Shown in pieces: positions 1 to 8,316 of a DNA stretch of 59,967 nucleotides. Under the pieces are notes generated by a model. The model was given only the letters and a program-made list of their open reading frames with translations, did not search any database and was not told where the DNA came from. The position numbers were made by a program, and so were the translations under genes. The stretch is from contig CAYPNT010000006.1 in assembly GCA_964412235.1 (NCBI GenBank), forward strand, positions 1 to 59,967, written 5' to 3'. Source of the stretch: JAYZQT01 sp964412235 (GTDB lineage: Bacteria; Pseudomonadota; Alphaproteobacteria; MPNO01; UBA830). Numbering within the stretch: the first letter of the stretch is position 1; each line of letters starts with the position of its first letter.

Positions 1-237
1 TAAATTTAGAGCCTTTTAACTTTGACGTTGTGAAGTTCGCCCCTCTTAAATCAGCTTCACTAAACTTAACCGCTGTTTCATTATGCCATCTGAGTTGTCT
101 CATATCAGCATTTTTAAAATTTGCCGTATCAAACCCTACGCCAGAAATATACTTCACTCCCGTGAAATTGGCCTTATAAAAATCTGCGCCATCCACAACG
201 AGTCTAAACAATTCTGCTTTACGAAGATCCGCATATT
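1..237 (-). pseudogene. Out-of-frame continuation of the pentapeptide-repeat gene, cut by window edge
   Basis: Read on the minus strand one frame away from the upstream pentapeptide gene, this stretch is open to the window edge and still encodes pentapeptide repeats: units such as ADLRKAEL, GADFYKANF, ANFKNADM and ADLRGANF follow one another. It has no start of its own. Adding one T in the AATATG at about 233-238 would join it to the upstream frame as GANYADLRKAEL. So the gene has either suffered a one-base deletion or carries a sequencing error. The true C-terminus lies beyond position 1. Confidence 0.75.
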
Positions 238-1329
238 GGCACCAGTCAAATTTGAACCTTTGAGTATAGCACCATTCAAATTGGCCGCTTCAAAATCGGA
301 TTCAAAAAGTTTTGTTTTTTTTAAAATAGCATCTTTTAGGACTGCCCCCGCTAGGTTAGCGTTACTCAAATCGGCATTGCTCAAATTGGCCTTTGTAAAA
401 TTTGCACCCTGCAGGTTTGCTTCTTCCAAGTCCACGCCGACCAAATTAGCTTTTGAAAAGTCTAGACCCCTTAAATCACATTTTGGACAACCTTTGAGAT
501 AGATAACTTTTTTTCGGAGAAGCAATGGCCTAAGGTTCGATTGTCCACGTTTGCCCTTACAATGGGTATTGTCTTCTCCCCAAGGTGTTTGGGATTTACA
601 GAATTTGACGTTTTGTAGATCGACCTTTTGAAAATCGGCACCTAGAAAATCTACTCTATTAAATTTACTCCCAGAGAACTTTGTCTCTATTAACTGCGCG
701 TGTGAAAATTTAACATTACTGAACGTGTTTTCTGAAAACTCCGTTTCATCAACGATTGCGCCAACAAAACTGACTTTCTTGAATTTAATACTCAAAAACT
801 CAGCACCGGTAAGATCTGAATTAGAAAAATTTGAATTTAAAAAGGTACCCCCTGCCAGCATGGCGCCCGATAAATTAGAGGTTTTGAAATTAACGCCCTC
901 GGCAATGCTTGTCTTACCGCCGCTAAAAAAATTTATAACCGCTCTACTTAAGTTTGCCTTTTCAAAGATTGTGTCATTTAATTCTACTCCAACAAGTGCA
1001 GCACCTTTAAGATTTGTTCCGGAAAAGTCCGCATCTTCTAGATTACCACGGGTAATATTTAACTTTTTTAAATTAGCACCATTTAGTTTTGCTCCCTCCA
1101 GATTGACATCAATCAATACCGCTTTTTTTAAGTTAGCGGTCTGAAGATTCGCTCCGCTTAAGTCTGCTCCCCTCAACTCTATTGATTTAAGGTCGGCAGC
1201 CTTCAGGTCGCACTTTGGACAATTATTGGTTTTCTTTAATTGAGAAAGGTGTGAAGGATTAAATGCCTCGGCTCCATTTGTTAATCCTAAAACCGTAATT
1301 ACAAAAACAAAAATCATGAATTTATGCAT
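154..1329 (-). CDS. Exported pentapeptide-repeat protein, frameshifted near its 3' part
   Basis: The protein consists almost entirely of A(D/N)LxxANL-type pentapeptide repeats, which fold into a right-handed quadrilateral beta-helix. It begins with a signal peptide (MHKFMIFVFVITVLGL, cleavage probably after AEA). Two repeat blocks each open with a CPKCDL motif, one just after the signal peptide and one near residue 280, so a cysteine pair caps each helix. I chose the ATG at 1329 because GCGAGG lies just upstream; an ATG at 1344 is also in frame. The last 28 or so codons (about 154-237) leave the repeat pattern after LTGAN, which marks the frameshift. Function is unknown: such proteins are usually structural or interaction proteins. 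Confidence 0.8.
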   Translation of the reverse strand: MHKFMIFVFVITVLGLTNGAEAFNPSHLSQLKKTNNCPKCDLKAADLKSIELRGADLSGANLQTANLKKAVLIDVNLEGAKLNGANLKKLNITRGNLEDADFSGTNLKGAALVGVELNDTIFEKANLSRAVINFFSGGKTSIAEGVNFKTSNLSGAMLAGGTFLNSNFSNSDLTGAEFLSIKFKKVSFVGAIVDETEFSENTFSNVKFSHAQLIETKFSGSKFNRVDFLGADFQKVDLQNVKFCKSQTPWGEDNTHCKGKRGQSNLRPLLLRKKVIYLKGCPKCDLRGLDFSKANLVGVDLEEANLQGANFTKANLSNADLSNANLAGAVLKDAILKKTKLFESDFEAANLNGAILKGSNLTGANMRIFVKQNCLDSLWMAQIFIRPISRE

Positions 1330-1765
1330 ATACGACCTCGCCATTTGATTATGATAGAAATAACCCGTTTCCAGAACCGTTTAAACAAGGTTAATTTGCT
1401 CGGCAAAACAAGAATTTACGAGAGAATAAATCACTAGATCACTATAAAGGGCGCACAAGAATATTTGGGGCACGCAAATATCCAAAGCACAATGCGTTAC
1501 GCGAAACCTGAATTCCGTAAAAGGCTGGAGATACGGTATCAATTGACACAAACTGCTGACGGAAGTTCCGCAAATTTCTGACCCAAAAAGGCACACTAAC
1601 ATCTAAGTCAATGAAATTATTGGCGAGAGAGACGTAATTTAACCCCTATTCTCCGGCTCCCAAAGCAGATCGGCTACGCCCCGACGCGCGTTTCTCTAGT
1701 TTTTATTACACCATATCAGTTAAGAAACGGAGCGTATCTCAATATTCGGATCAGAACATTTTAGT

Positions 1766-1827
1766 TTAGGTTTAGCCTAATAATTGTTCTTGGGGTGTTA
1801 AAGGGATCACTAATCCTAAACATTAGG
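1766..1827. promoter_or_regulatory. Paired TTAGG/CCTAA inverted repeats, candidate operator
   Basis: Two small inverted repeats use the same half-site. TTAGG-N5-CCTAA lies at 1766-1780 and CCTAA-N3-TTAGG at 1815-1827, ending 7 bp before a TTGACT -35-like box. Four copies of one half-site within 62 bp suggest a dimeric regulator, and the position just upstream of -35 would suit an activator. No regulator gene is nearby to test this. Confidence 0.35.
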
Positions 1828-1834
1828 CCTAGTA

Positions 1835-1863
1835 TTGACTTTGACCGAGGCCAATCTGAGAAT
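1835..1863 (+). promoter_or_regulatory. Candidate sigma70 promoter for the 1913-11868 operon
   Basis: TTGACT (1835-1840) is followed after 17 bp by GAGAAT (1858-1863), which matches the -10 consensus at four of six positions. Transcription would start near 1870, about 43 bases before the ATG at 1913. It is the best-spaced pair I saw in this gap. Confidence 0.35.
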
Positions 1864-1912
1864 TAAGTTTATGTATCAGTAGGGAACCGACGGGTTTGTC
1901 GGACTTTTCGAG

Positions 1913-4036
1913 ATGAATAATAAAAAACGCGACTTAAAATACATAGTCGCAACAGATGTGGGTGGCACCTGCACGGATACCATCATTCTTTCAGCCGGGG
2001 AGGGGGTACGTGTCGGAAAAGCCCTATCAACGCCGCCCAATTTTGCTAACGGTGTAATGGACTCGATCCAAGTCGCGGCCGATGAGATGAATTTGGCTAT
2101 AGAAGAACTCTTTCAACAAACTTACCTTTTTATGCATGGTTCGACAGTGGTCGATAACACTTTGCTTACGAGGAGTGGTTCTACTACTGGGCTAATCACG
2201 ACAGCGGGTTTTGAAGACACGTTGTTGGTGACGCGCGGGGCGTATGGGCGTTGGGCGGGCCAACCGGAAGAGTGGATAAAACATCCTGTTATTACTGATC
2301 GCCCTCCAGCCCTGGTGAACCCTGATGCTATTCATGGTGTGGGCGAGAGAGCAGATTATAAGGGAGAAATATTGCTCCCTGTCGACGATACTGAGGTAGA
2401 AAGGATCGTCCAATCTCTAATTCAAAAAAACCAAGTAGACGCTATTGCGGTCTGCTTTTTGTGGTCCTTCTACAATGACGAAAACGAACGCCGGGTTGGG
2501 GACATAATCAAACGGGTTGCGCCCGATGTATACGTTAGTTTATCCAGCGAGATTGCGCCAAGTGTTGGCGAGTATGAACGTACGTCAACGACGGTGATCA
2601 ACGCGTACGCAGGTGGGCTCGCACGATCGTATGTTACCAATCTTCGCACTTTACTTGAGCAACACGGTTATAACGGTCCGTTGATGGTCATGCAGGGTTA
2701 TGGAGGGCTTCTTCCCGCCGACGAAGCGGCTAACCGTGCAGTTGGTATGATAGAGTGTGGTCCGGCAGCTGGGGTCATCGGTGCGAAGGCTCTAGGTGAT
2801 TTGCTGGGTGACCAAGACATCATTGCTGCGGATATGGGGGGCACCACCTTTAAAGTTGGCGTCATTCAGGATGGCGAAATAGAGTTTGCGCGTGAGCCGA
2901 TGGTTGACCGTTACCATTATGTAGCGCCCAAAATTGAAGTAGTATCAATTGGCGCTGGCGGTGGGAGCATTGTTACGGTAGATGATAGAACGGGTGCGCC
3001 TAAGGTTGGTCCGCGGAGTGCGGGAGCGGATCCCGGCCCCGTATGTTATGGGCGGGGTGGACAAGAAATAACGCTGACAGATGTTTTTACCCTGGTCGGT
3101 TATATGGACCCGAGTTCATTTCTTGGCGGCACAATGAGTCTTGACATAAGTGCGGCACGAAAAAAGTTTAGACAACAAATAGCGGAGCCTCTTGGACTTT
3201 CTATTGAGGAGGCGGCCTTCGGTATATTTCGTGTAGCCGCGGCGCAAATTACTGATTTAATTCATGAAATAACCGTGGAGCGTGGTCTCGATCCCCGTGA
3301 ATTTGTGCTTCATGCCTTTGGCGGTTCTTGTCCTATTCTGGCCTCTATGTTTGGTGCGGAACTCAATGTTAAACGGATTGTGGTTCCCAGTACGGCGTCG
3401 GTGAATTGTGCATTTGGGCTTGTATCGGCTGACATCGTCCATGAATATTCTGCAACCGCGACGCTCCCGGCGGAGACAGATCCAAAAAAAATCAATGATT
3501 TATTCGATCCTATGATTGGTCGGGCACTCAAGCAGCTCGAGTCGGAAGGCTTTACAGGTGATGATGTCCGCCTAGACTGGTCGGTTGATCTTCGGTACGC
3601 CCGTCAGGTCCATGAAGTTAATACACCGGTAAATGGTAAAGTGCCTATGGATGCTGAAACACTAGAGGAATTGATTAACGATTTTGAAAGCTTATACGAG
3701 CGAAAATATGGAAAGGGCTCAGCATACCGGGAGGCGGGTATCGAAATGACAATGTTTCGACTTTCAGCCAGTGGCCTTTTGCGACGTCCAGAATTAGATG
3801 TTGAAAAACTTGGCGCAGCCGATGCAACAAAAGCCAAGACGGGTCACCGCAAGATTTTTGTTGATGCGCGAGATGGCATGGCTGATGCAGATATATATGA
3901 TTTTAATAAGTTGCATGCGGGAAACCAAATTGTAGGTCCTGCTGTCATACATACTCCCATCACGACAATAGTATTACAGGACAAGCAACGGGCAGAGATG
4001 GATGAATACCGCAATATAATTATAGCGCTTGACTAG
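1913..4036 (+). CDS. hyuA: Hydantoinase/oxoprolinase family subunit A (HyuA-like ATPase)
   Basis: The 707-residue length and two phosphate-binding loops of the ASKHA ATPase fold, DVGGTCTD at residues 15-22 and ADMGGTTFK near 305, place it in the hydantoinase A/5-oxoprolinase family. Members couple ATP hydrolysis to ring opening of hydantoins or oxoproline, or activate ketones for carboxylation (acetone carboxylase beta, acetophenone carboxylase). The B subunit follows after 13 bases, then a gamma-like protein, which is the gene set of acetone carboxylase. The adjacent amidohydrolase instead fits N-methylhydantoin breakdown. The family is certain; the substrate is not. Confidence 0.93.
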   Translation: MNNKKRDLKYIVATDVGGTCTDTIILSAGEGVRVGKALSTPPNFANGVMDSIQVAADEMNLAIEELFQQTYLFMHGSTVVDNTLLTRSGSTTGLITTAGFEDTLLVTRGAYGRWAGQPEEWIKHPVITDRPPALVNPDAIHGVGERADYKGEILLPVDDTEVERIVQSLIQKNQVDAIAVCFLWSFYNDENERRVGDIIKRVAPDVYVSLSSEIAPSVGEYERTSTTVINAYAGGLARSYVTNLRTLLEQHGYNGPLMVMQGYGGLLPADEAANRAVGMIECGPAAGVIGAKALGDLLGDQDIIAADMGGTTFKVGVIQDGEIEFAREPMVDRYHYVAPKIEVVSIGAGGGSIVTVDDRTGAPKVGPRSAGADPGPVCYGRGGQEITLTDVFTLVGYMDPSSFLGGTMSLDISAARKKFRQQIAEPLGLSIEEAAFGIFRVAAAQITDLIHEITVERGLDPREFVLHAFGGSCPILASMFGAELNVKRIVVPSTASVNCAFGLVSADIVHEYSATATLPAETDPKKINDLFDPMIGRALKQLESEGFTGDDVRLDWSVDLRYARQVHEVNTPVNGKVPMDAETLEELINDFESLYERKYGKGSAYREAGIEMTMFRLSASGLLRRPELDVEKLGAADATKAKTGHRKIFVDARDGMADADIYDFNKLHAGNQIVGPAVIHTPITTIVLQDKQRAEMDEYRNIIIALD

Positions 4037-4049
4037 GACAGAGGACTTA

Positions 4050-5885
4050 ATGGACCCGATTACATTCTCAATCATTCGGCATCGCTTGTTTCGCATCGTT
4101 GATGAAGCGGTGATCACACTGAAGAACGTGTCTGGCAGCGCGATTACCAATGAGGGGCACGACCTAATGGTGTCGCTCTATCGAGCCGATGGTTCATTAT
4201 TAATGGGCGGTGTTGGGTTTCTACATCATCTGACCAGTGCCGCCGAGGCGTGTCAGTCTATCATCCGACGCTTTAAAGACGACATACATGAGGGTGATGT
4301 ATATCTCCTCAATGATCCCTATACCGCGGCTCTGCATACTTCAGACATATACCTAGTAGCGCCTATTCATCACCAAGGCACGTTGGTTGCATGGAGTGCT
4401 TGTTTTGTCCATGTGTATGATATTGGTGCGACGAATCCTGGGGGATTTAGCCCAGACTCACCGGATATTTTTACGGAGGGATTTAGTTCGCCCGGCATTC
4501 GAATAGTTGAAAAGGGAAGTTTGCGAGACGACGTGCTTGATACATTGTTAAACATGGTGCGTTCCCCAGAGATGGTTGCCTTAGATATCCGGTCGATGAT
4601 TGCTTGCAACAACGTTGCCAAGGATAGAATGCATAAACTCATCAACAAATATAGCGCTTCGATAGTCGATGAAGTCTGCGGCACATTAATTGATCAGTCT
4701 GAGACGATGCTTCGACATCGCTTAAAGGATCTGCCTAATGGTTCCTGGCAGTCTCGACAGTATCTAAATGTGAAAGATGAATTGTTTCGGGTTATTTTGA
4801 CAATGACCAAACAGGACGATGAGCTTGTCTTTGATTTTACAGGGTCTAGCCCACAAGCCCAATACGCGATTAATTGCACTAAATGGGCATCACTCGGCGG
4901 CCTTTTTGCACCATTATTTCCCCTCCTATGCTACGATATTACTTGGAATGAGGGTGTAATTAGGCCAATCAAAATGATCGCGCCGGGAGGATCAATCGTA
5001 AATTGTACTCGTCCGGCGCCAGTCTCAGTCGCCACAGTGGGTGCCATTCAGTCTGTTAATAACGCCGCGTGTGCGACAATTGGTAAAATGCTGGAGGCCA
5101 GCGAAGTCTATGCAAAGGAAGCGACAGCCGTTTGGCACGCTAATCATTTTGCGGTATTCAAATTTGGGCGGAACCAGAAGGGTGGTGAGGCCATTGGCAT
5201 CTTTACCGAAACATTTGCTGGAGCCGGGGGCGCAAGAACTTTTGCGGATGGAGTGGACGTTGGCGGTGAAGTTCCCAATCCTATTTCCCGCATGGCAAAT
5301 GTTGAAACTGTCGAAGCGGCATTTCCGATACGGTATCTTTTCCGGCGGCGAATGGAGGATTCTGGGGGTCCTGGAAAATATAGGGGTGGTGCGGGGATGG
5401 AGTTCGGAGTTGTTGCGCATGATGCCCCTGACGGCGGCATACATTATGTTATTTCGGGAAAAGGTGACGATTTTCCAATGAGTGATGGTCTCGGTGGTGG
5501 ATATCCTGGCGCACCAAATGGCTACATTTGGGTACGTCAAAACTCCGGCGCAAACGATAGTAAGGCATTGCGCTCAAACTTTCCTTTATCGCTCGCTGAT
5601 ATTCCAGGCGAGCAGGAGCCGGTTGGCTGGGGTGTATTTCCCTTAATGGGGGAGGACGCGCTTTACATACGTTGGAATGGCGGAGGAGGTTACGGGGATC
5701 CGTTGGAACGTGAGCCGAAAGCCGTTTTAGATGATTTGTTGGCTGGAGTTATTTCGCGCGAAAGTGCAGAAAAAATATATGGCGTTGCATTAGATAATGA
5801 CGGTACGTCAATTGACTTAAAGCGAACAGAACGGTGTCGTGAAACGATACTATCTGCGCGTCTCGTGCAGGAGGCTGCCGAATGA
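4050..5885 (+). CDS. hyuB: Hydantoinase B/oxoprolinase family subunit (HyuB-like)
   Basis: This 611-residue protein has the hydantoinase B pattern: an N-terminal DPITFSIIRHRL segment, LNDPYTAALHTSD around residue 90, and a glycine-rich C-terminal part (GGPGKYRGG, GGGGYGDPLER). It forms the catalytic partner of the A subunit in N-methylhydantoinase, acetone carboxylase and acetophenone carboxylase. I chose the ATG at 4050, preceded by GAGG five bases upstream; a TTG at 4029 would overlap the hyuA end. Its stop overlaps the next start as ATGA, so translation is probably coupled. Confidence 0.93.
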   Translation: MDPITFSIIRHRLFRIVDEAVITLKNVSGSAITNEGHDLMVSLYRADGSLLMGGVGFLHHLTSAAEACQSIIRRFKDDIHEGDVYLLNDPYTAALHTSDIYLVAPIHHQGTLVAWSACFVHVYDIGATNPGGFSPDSPDIFTEGFSSPGIRIVEKGSLRDDVLDTLLNMVRSPEMVALDIRSMIACNNVAKDRMHKLINKYSASIVDEVCGTLIDQSETMLRHRLKDLPNGSWQSRQYLNVKDELFRVILTMTKQDDELVFDFTGSSPQAQYAINCTKWASLGGLFAPLFPLLCYDITWNEGVIRPIKMIAPGGSIVNCTRPAPVSVATVGAIQSVNNAACATIGKMLEASEVYAKEATAVWHANHFAVFKFGRNQKGGEAIGIFTETFAGAGGARTFADGVDVGGEVPNPISRMANVETVEAAFPIRYLFRRRMEDSGGPGKYRGGAGMEFGVVAHDAPDGGIHYVISGKGDDFPMSDGLGGGYPGAPNGYIWVRQNSGANDSKALRSNFPLSLADIPGEQEPVGWGVFPLMGEDALYIRWNGGGGYGDPLEREPKAVLDDLLAGVISRESAEKIYGVALDNDGTSIDLKRTERCRETILSARLVQEAAE

Positions 5886-6154
5886 CCCAGAGATTTTCTG
5901 AATACCTTGAAATCGATAAGGGTCAAAGTAAATGCCGGAATTGTCATTATGATCTCGGCCCATCAACGAGTAACTGGAAAAACGGTTCGATTTGCAGAGA
6001 ACAGCCCCTAGATAGGGTTGATGGTGCACCGTATCAGAGCGCTAATTTTGTCCTATTGCGTCTGTTTTTCTGCCCCGGGTGTGGGCGACAGTTGGGTACA
6101 GAGACAGCGGTAAAAGATGACCCTTATTTAGAAGATCTTGTTCAAGAAACCTGA
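5882..6154 (+). CDS. Small zinc-ribbon protein, acetone carboxylase gamma-like
   Basis: The 90-residue protein carries CRNC at residues 18-21 and CPGCG at 64-68, two CxxC knuckles typical of a metal-binding ribbon, plus a lone Cys38. Position directly after HyuA/HyuB and the general pattern resemble the gamma subunit of acetone carboxylase, but it is only about half the usual length of roughly 160-170 residues. A strong AGGAGG lies 8 bases before the ATG, within the hyuB 3' end. I infer a third subunit of a heteromeric HyuAB enzyme; the reaction could be carboxylation or ring opening. Confidence 0.75.
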   Translation: MTQRFSEYLEIDKGQSKCRNCHYDLGPSTSNWKNGSICREQPLDRVDGAPYQSANFVLLRLFFCPGCGRQLGTETAVKDDPYLEDLVQET

Positions 6155-6163
6155 GAGATCATC

Positions 6164-6862
6164 ATGCATAACGTTGAAATTAGGCAAGAAATTATTGATC
6201 GGGTGTTAGCCCGGAGAGGGCGTTTACACTTGTTTGATAGTTTAGACCCCGTCAAAACGGCATTAGTAATAATTGATATGCAGGGAACCTTCGTTGAACC
6301 GGGTTCACCGGCCGAGGTGCCTTCTTCCAGAGGAATAATTGGCAATATTAATGAACTCGCAAGCTCTTTGCGCGAATTAGGTTGCACCATCATATGGGTT
6401 ACACACGCTAATGCCCGTAACAGTAATGGAAGCGACTGGGACATGTTTTTCAACCATTTTGTGGCCTCTGATGTGCGACAGAAAACTATCGAAAGTCTTA
6501 CCCCCGAGGGAGATGGGCAGACAGTGTGGCGAGACCTGGAGGTAGCAGATGATGATTTGCACGTTATTAAAAACCGTTACAGCGCCCTCGTTCCAGGGTC
6601 GTCATCGTTGGAGCGGACACTTCGAAGCCGTGGCCTTACAAATGTATTAATAGCGGGTACAAAGACTAACGTTTGTTGTGAGGCAACGGGTCGCGATGCA
6701 ATGATGCTTGATTATCGTGTTGTAATGGTATCGGATTGCCTAGGCGCTCTTTCCGACGATGAACACCGAGCTTCTCTGGAAACTTTTATACAACAATTCG
6801 GTGATGTCATGCCGTCTAGCGAAGTTATTTCTATTCTCCAGAACAAAACAAATGAAATATAA
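6164..6862 (+). CDS. Isochorismatase-fold cysteine amidohydrolase (RutB/N-carbamoylsarcosine amidase-like)
   Basis: The cysteine hydrolase triad is visible: Asp38 in LVIIDMQGTF, Lys136 in VIKNRYSAL, and Cys171 in TNVCCEATGRDA. At 232 residues with about 30 residues before the core, it is the size of RutB (ureidoacrylate amidohydrolase) and the N-carbamoylsarcosine amidases. It starts 9 bases after the gamma-like gene. In the creatinine pathway an ATP-dependent HyuAB enzyme opens N-methylhydantoin and an enzyme of this fold removes the carbamoyl group, so carbamoyl or amide hydrolysis downstream of the HyuAB complex is a reasonable inference. Confidence 0.88.
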   Translation: MHNVEIRQEIIDRVLARRGRLHLFDSLDPVKTALVIIDMQGTFVEPGSPAEVPSSRGIIGNINELASSLRELGCTIIWVTHANARNSNGSDWDMFFNHFVASDVRQKTIESLTPEGDGQTVWRDLEVADDDLHVIKNRYSALVPGSSSLERTLRSRGLTNVLIAGTKTNVCCEATGRDAMMLDYRVVMVSDCLGALSDDEHRASLETFIQQFGDVMPSSEVISILQNKTNEI

Positions 6863-6974
6863 GATTTTAAATTATTCTAGGGACTACAAGATGAAGAAAT
6901 TATCTAGAAAATTTGATTATGATTTTGTTGATAAATTTCGGCAAAAGATGGAAGTTCGTGAGGCAGGCTGAGTT

Positions 6975-7835
6975 ATGGTTGTCACGCTCCATAGGCCAAA
7001 TAGTGCGCATGAAGCGTTACGCCTGAAGGTTGAACATTCAGAGTCCATGTTTCTTGCTGGTGGCCAGACGCTTGTTGCGATGATGAACGCAGATCTAATA
7101 GAACCGGCAGCGTTGATTTCACTGGAGAATGTATCGGAGCTAAAGGACATCGAAAAGAAACAAGATGGTTCTATTCGTATCGGTGCGATGGTTCGGCATG
7201 CGCAAATTACAGCGAGTGATATGTTACGTGATGCACACACGGTCATTCGTGGCGCTGCTTCGGTTATTGCCCATCCGGCCATCCGTAACATCGGTACTAT
7301 TGGTGGTGCGGTAAGCCACGGCGATCCGAATTCAGATTTGTGCCCTGCGCTGGTTGCGGCAGACGCACGGATAGAGGTAACTGGGCCCAATCAATCTCGA
7401 GAGATTTCCGCCACTGAATTTTTTCTAGATTACTTAACCACGGAATTAGAGGGTAACGAATTGCTTACGGCTATAATTCTGCCTCGGGCATCCGCACACA
7501 GTTGGGGCCATTATGAAAAATTTGCGAGGGTTGAGGGGGATTATGCCACAACCAGTGTGGCGGTGACACTTGCTTTGAATGAAAACAGGATGGTGGATCA
7601 ACTCCGAATTGCACTCGGGGCAAGTGGTGCCACTCCTATTCGCGTGCCGTCCGCAGAAAACGAACTGCAGGGCGGTATCCTAGATGCAGCTTCAGTGACT
7701 GAAGCGGCAAATAAAATTTTAGCAGCCTGTGATCCACTTGATGACGTGCGTGGTTCCTCGGATTATCGACGTATCCTGATACCTCGTTTGATTAAGAAGG
7801 CCGTAACTAAAGTGCGCACATTGGCGGATTTGTAA
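6975..7835 (+). CDS. Molybdenum hydroxylase, FAD-binding medium subunit (CoxM/CutM type)
   Basis: The 286-residue protein matches the FAD_binding_5 plus CO-dehydrogenase flavoprotein C-terminal architecture. AGGQT at residues 28-32 and TIGGAVSHGDPNSD near 112 are the two FAD-contacting loops. It passes electrons from the FeS subunit to an acceptor. A gap of 112 bases separates it from the amidohydrolase; the FeS subunit follows after a single base. GAGG and GAG lie upstream of the ATG. It is the first of a complete M-S-L trio. Confidence 0.93.
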   Translation: MVVTLHRPNSAHEALRLKVEHSESMFLAGGQTLVAMMNADLIEPAALISLENVSELKDIEKKQDGSIRIGAMVRHAQITASDMLRDAHTVIRGAASVIAHPAIRNIGTIGGAVSHGDPNSDLCPALVAADARIEVTGPNQSREISATEFFLDYLTTELEGNELLTAIILPRASAHSWGHYEKFARVEGDYATTSVAVTLALNENRMVDQLRIALGASGATPIRVPSAENELQGGILDAASVTEAANKILAACDPLDDVRGSSDYRRILIPRLIKKAVTKVRTLADL

Positions 7836-7836
7836 C

Positions 7837-8316
7837 GTGACCGAAGCGGAGCAATTTGATCTTAATATCAATGGAGAGGTGTATCCAGTGCGGGCGGACG
7901 GCGCTGCTACACTGCTTAACATTCTGCGCGAACAATTGGGGCTAACGGGAGCTAAATGTGGTTGCAATCAAGGTTTGTGTGGTGCGTGCAACGTGTTGAT
8001 TGACGGACAGGCTGTGCGCTCCTGTTTGGTCATTGCTGGAACCTGCATCGATAGAGAAATAGAAACCATCGAGGGTTTGGAGAAAGATGGAGAGTTGTCC
8101 TCTGTCCAACAAGCATTCCTTGATACGGGCGCGGTACAGTGTGGTTTTTGCATCCCAGGTATGGTGCTGTCAGCTACAGCGCTCCTTAGAGAAAACCCAA
8201 AGGCGGGGGTTGAGGAAATTCGAGACGCTATATCCGGTAACCTTTGTCGGTGCTCCGGTTATGTAAAGGTGGTGGATGCAGTGTGCCGCGTAACGAAAAA
8301 TCAAGCCTATGACTGA
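7837..8316 (+). CDS. Molybdenum hydroxylase, [2Fe-2S] small subunit (CoxS type)
   Basis: All eight cluster ligands are present: Cys43, 48, 51 and 63 for the plant-type cluster, and Cys102, 105, 137 and 139 for the second cluster (QCGFC and CRC). There is also an extra Cys41. The start is GTG, one base after the previous stop. The protein relays electrons from the Mo centre to FAD. The 3' end overlaps the Mo subunit by eight bases. Confidence 0.95.
   Translation: MTEAEQFDLNINGEVYPVRADGAATLLNILREQLGLTGAKCGCNQGLCGACNVLIDGQAVRSCLVIAGTCIDREIETIEGLEKDGELSSVQQAFLDTGAVQCGFCIPGMVLSATALLRENPKAGVEEIRDAISGNLCRCSGYVKVVDAVCRVTKNQAYD

Larger units (their letters stand above)
1330..1912. other. Intergenic region of about 580 bp between divergent genes
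   Basis: No convincing gene is present. The only sizeable open frame (1381-1602, minus) has no family resemblance and no good ribosome site. The right half holds a cluster of TTAGG/CCTAA half-sites and a promoter-like hexamer pair, described separately, in front of the hyuA-like gene. Confidence 0.6.

Noticed and set aside
83..1144. Open frames antisense to the pentapeptide gene
   Set aside because: They arise from the periodic repeat codons read backwards and have no family resemblance.
1381..1602. A 73-residue open frame on the minus strand
   Set aside because: No ribosome site, no recognisable motif, and low-complexity composition.
1640..1670. tRNA 3'-end-like string (ATTCTCCGGCTCCC)
   Set aside because: No matching D-arm or anticodon arm could be drawn upstream, so a tRNA or attachment site is not supported.
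1913..6154. Calling this set a genuine acetone carboxylase
   Set aside because: The gamma-like protein is half length and an amidohydrolase is adjacent; hydantoinase function fits equally well.
6891..6971. A 26-codon open frame before the CoxM gene (MKKLSRKFDYDFV)
   Set aside because: It could be a leader peptide, but it is short, has only a weak ribosome site, and nothing confirms it.
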